Source: Panacagrimonas perspica (lineage in GTDB: Bacteria > Pseudomonadota > Gammaproteobacteria > Nevskiales > Nevskiaceae). From it: DNA of 64,000 nt. The notes below the pieces were generated by a model, which had not been told where the DNA came from, did not search any database, and saw only the letters and a program-made list of their open reading frames with translations. Shown piece by piece: positions 63,984-64,000 of this stretch (the stretch's first letter is position 1; each line of letters starts with the position of its first letter). The stretch covers positions 310,001 to 374,000 of the forward strand of contig NZ_SOBT01000011.1 in assembly GCF_004364935.1 (NCBI RefSeq), read 5' to 3'. Made by a program: the position numbers and the translations under genes.

Positions 63984-64000
63984 ATGCAACTCGACCCCGC
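63984..64000 (+). CDS. Possible start of a downstream gene (3' cut by window)
   Basis: An ATG (MQLDP) lies at the very edge, after the last REP and a weak acaata-type -10 sequence. Only five codons are visible, so the product and even the reality of the gene cannot be judged. Confidence 0.25.

Overview
The window is a GC-rich, gene-dense chromosomal stretch that most resembles a gammaproteobacterium of the order Xanthomonadales (Lysobacterales). The evidence is a Pseudomonas/Xanthomonas-style flagellar-chemotaxis cluster with a sigma-54 promoter, a TonB system with tandem exbD genes, abundant TonB-receptor and serine/threonine-kinase signalling genes, and many GTAG-headed REP palindromes like the SMAG elements of Stenotrophomonas. 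I see no rRNA or tRNA gene, transposase, phage or CRISPR array. The genus cannot be fixed from the sequence alone.

Layout. 1-2.9 kb: exbB (5' end cut by the window), exbD1, exbD2 and a periplasmic TPR protein, a TonB energising unit. 2.9-5.6 kb: sppA and murI. 5.8-25.1 kb: a motility block on the + strand, fliLMNOPQR-flhB, a PAS/GAF/GGDEF diguanylate cyclase, flhA-flhF-flhG-fliA, cheY-cheZ-cheA, motC-motD and cheW. It begins at a near-perfect sigma-54 promoter before fliL. A complete REP palindrome lies in frame inside fliO.

25.4-31.3 kb: two unknown lipoproteins, then a three-gene unit made of a small lipoprotein, an 837-aa Tat-exported protein of unknown family, and an overlapping LodB/QhpG-like FAD monooxygenase. 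This may be a new peptidyl-quinone (CTQ-type) enzyme with its maturase. 31.4-31.5 kb: a decayed copy of the 3' end of ettA. 31.5-38.3 kb (- strand): response regulator, Ser/Thr kinase with TPRs, histidine kinase and TonB-dependent receptor, the last three with overlapping stop/start codons, an unusual signalling operon. 38.4-41.5 kb: two secreted or lipid-anchored proteins of unknown function ending at a clear terminator.

41.7-47.5 kb: ettA, a DinB-family protein, an SDR-SDR-MaoC trio for acyl-CoA-type chemistry, a DUF4124-like protein and an FmdB-type zinc ribbon. 47.6-55 kb: aspS, an Ig-like lipoprotein, xseA divergent from guaB, and an extended SDR. 55-59.6 kb: ygfZ, an SdhAF4-like (DUF1674) gene and sdhCDAB with an intrinsic terminator. 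59.7-63.8 kb: a diiron-type hydrolase, a VOC protein, a small membrane protein, a NYN-domain protein, sdhE, ygfX/cptA and a lipocalin. Three SDH or Fe-S maturation factors therefore flank the SDH operon. Gene ends across the window are punctuated by REP elements of two stem-sequence classes.
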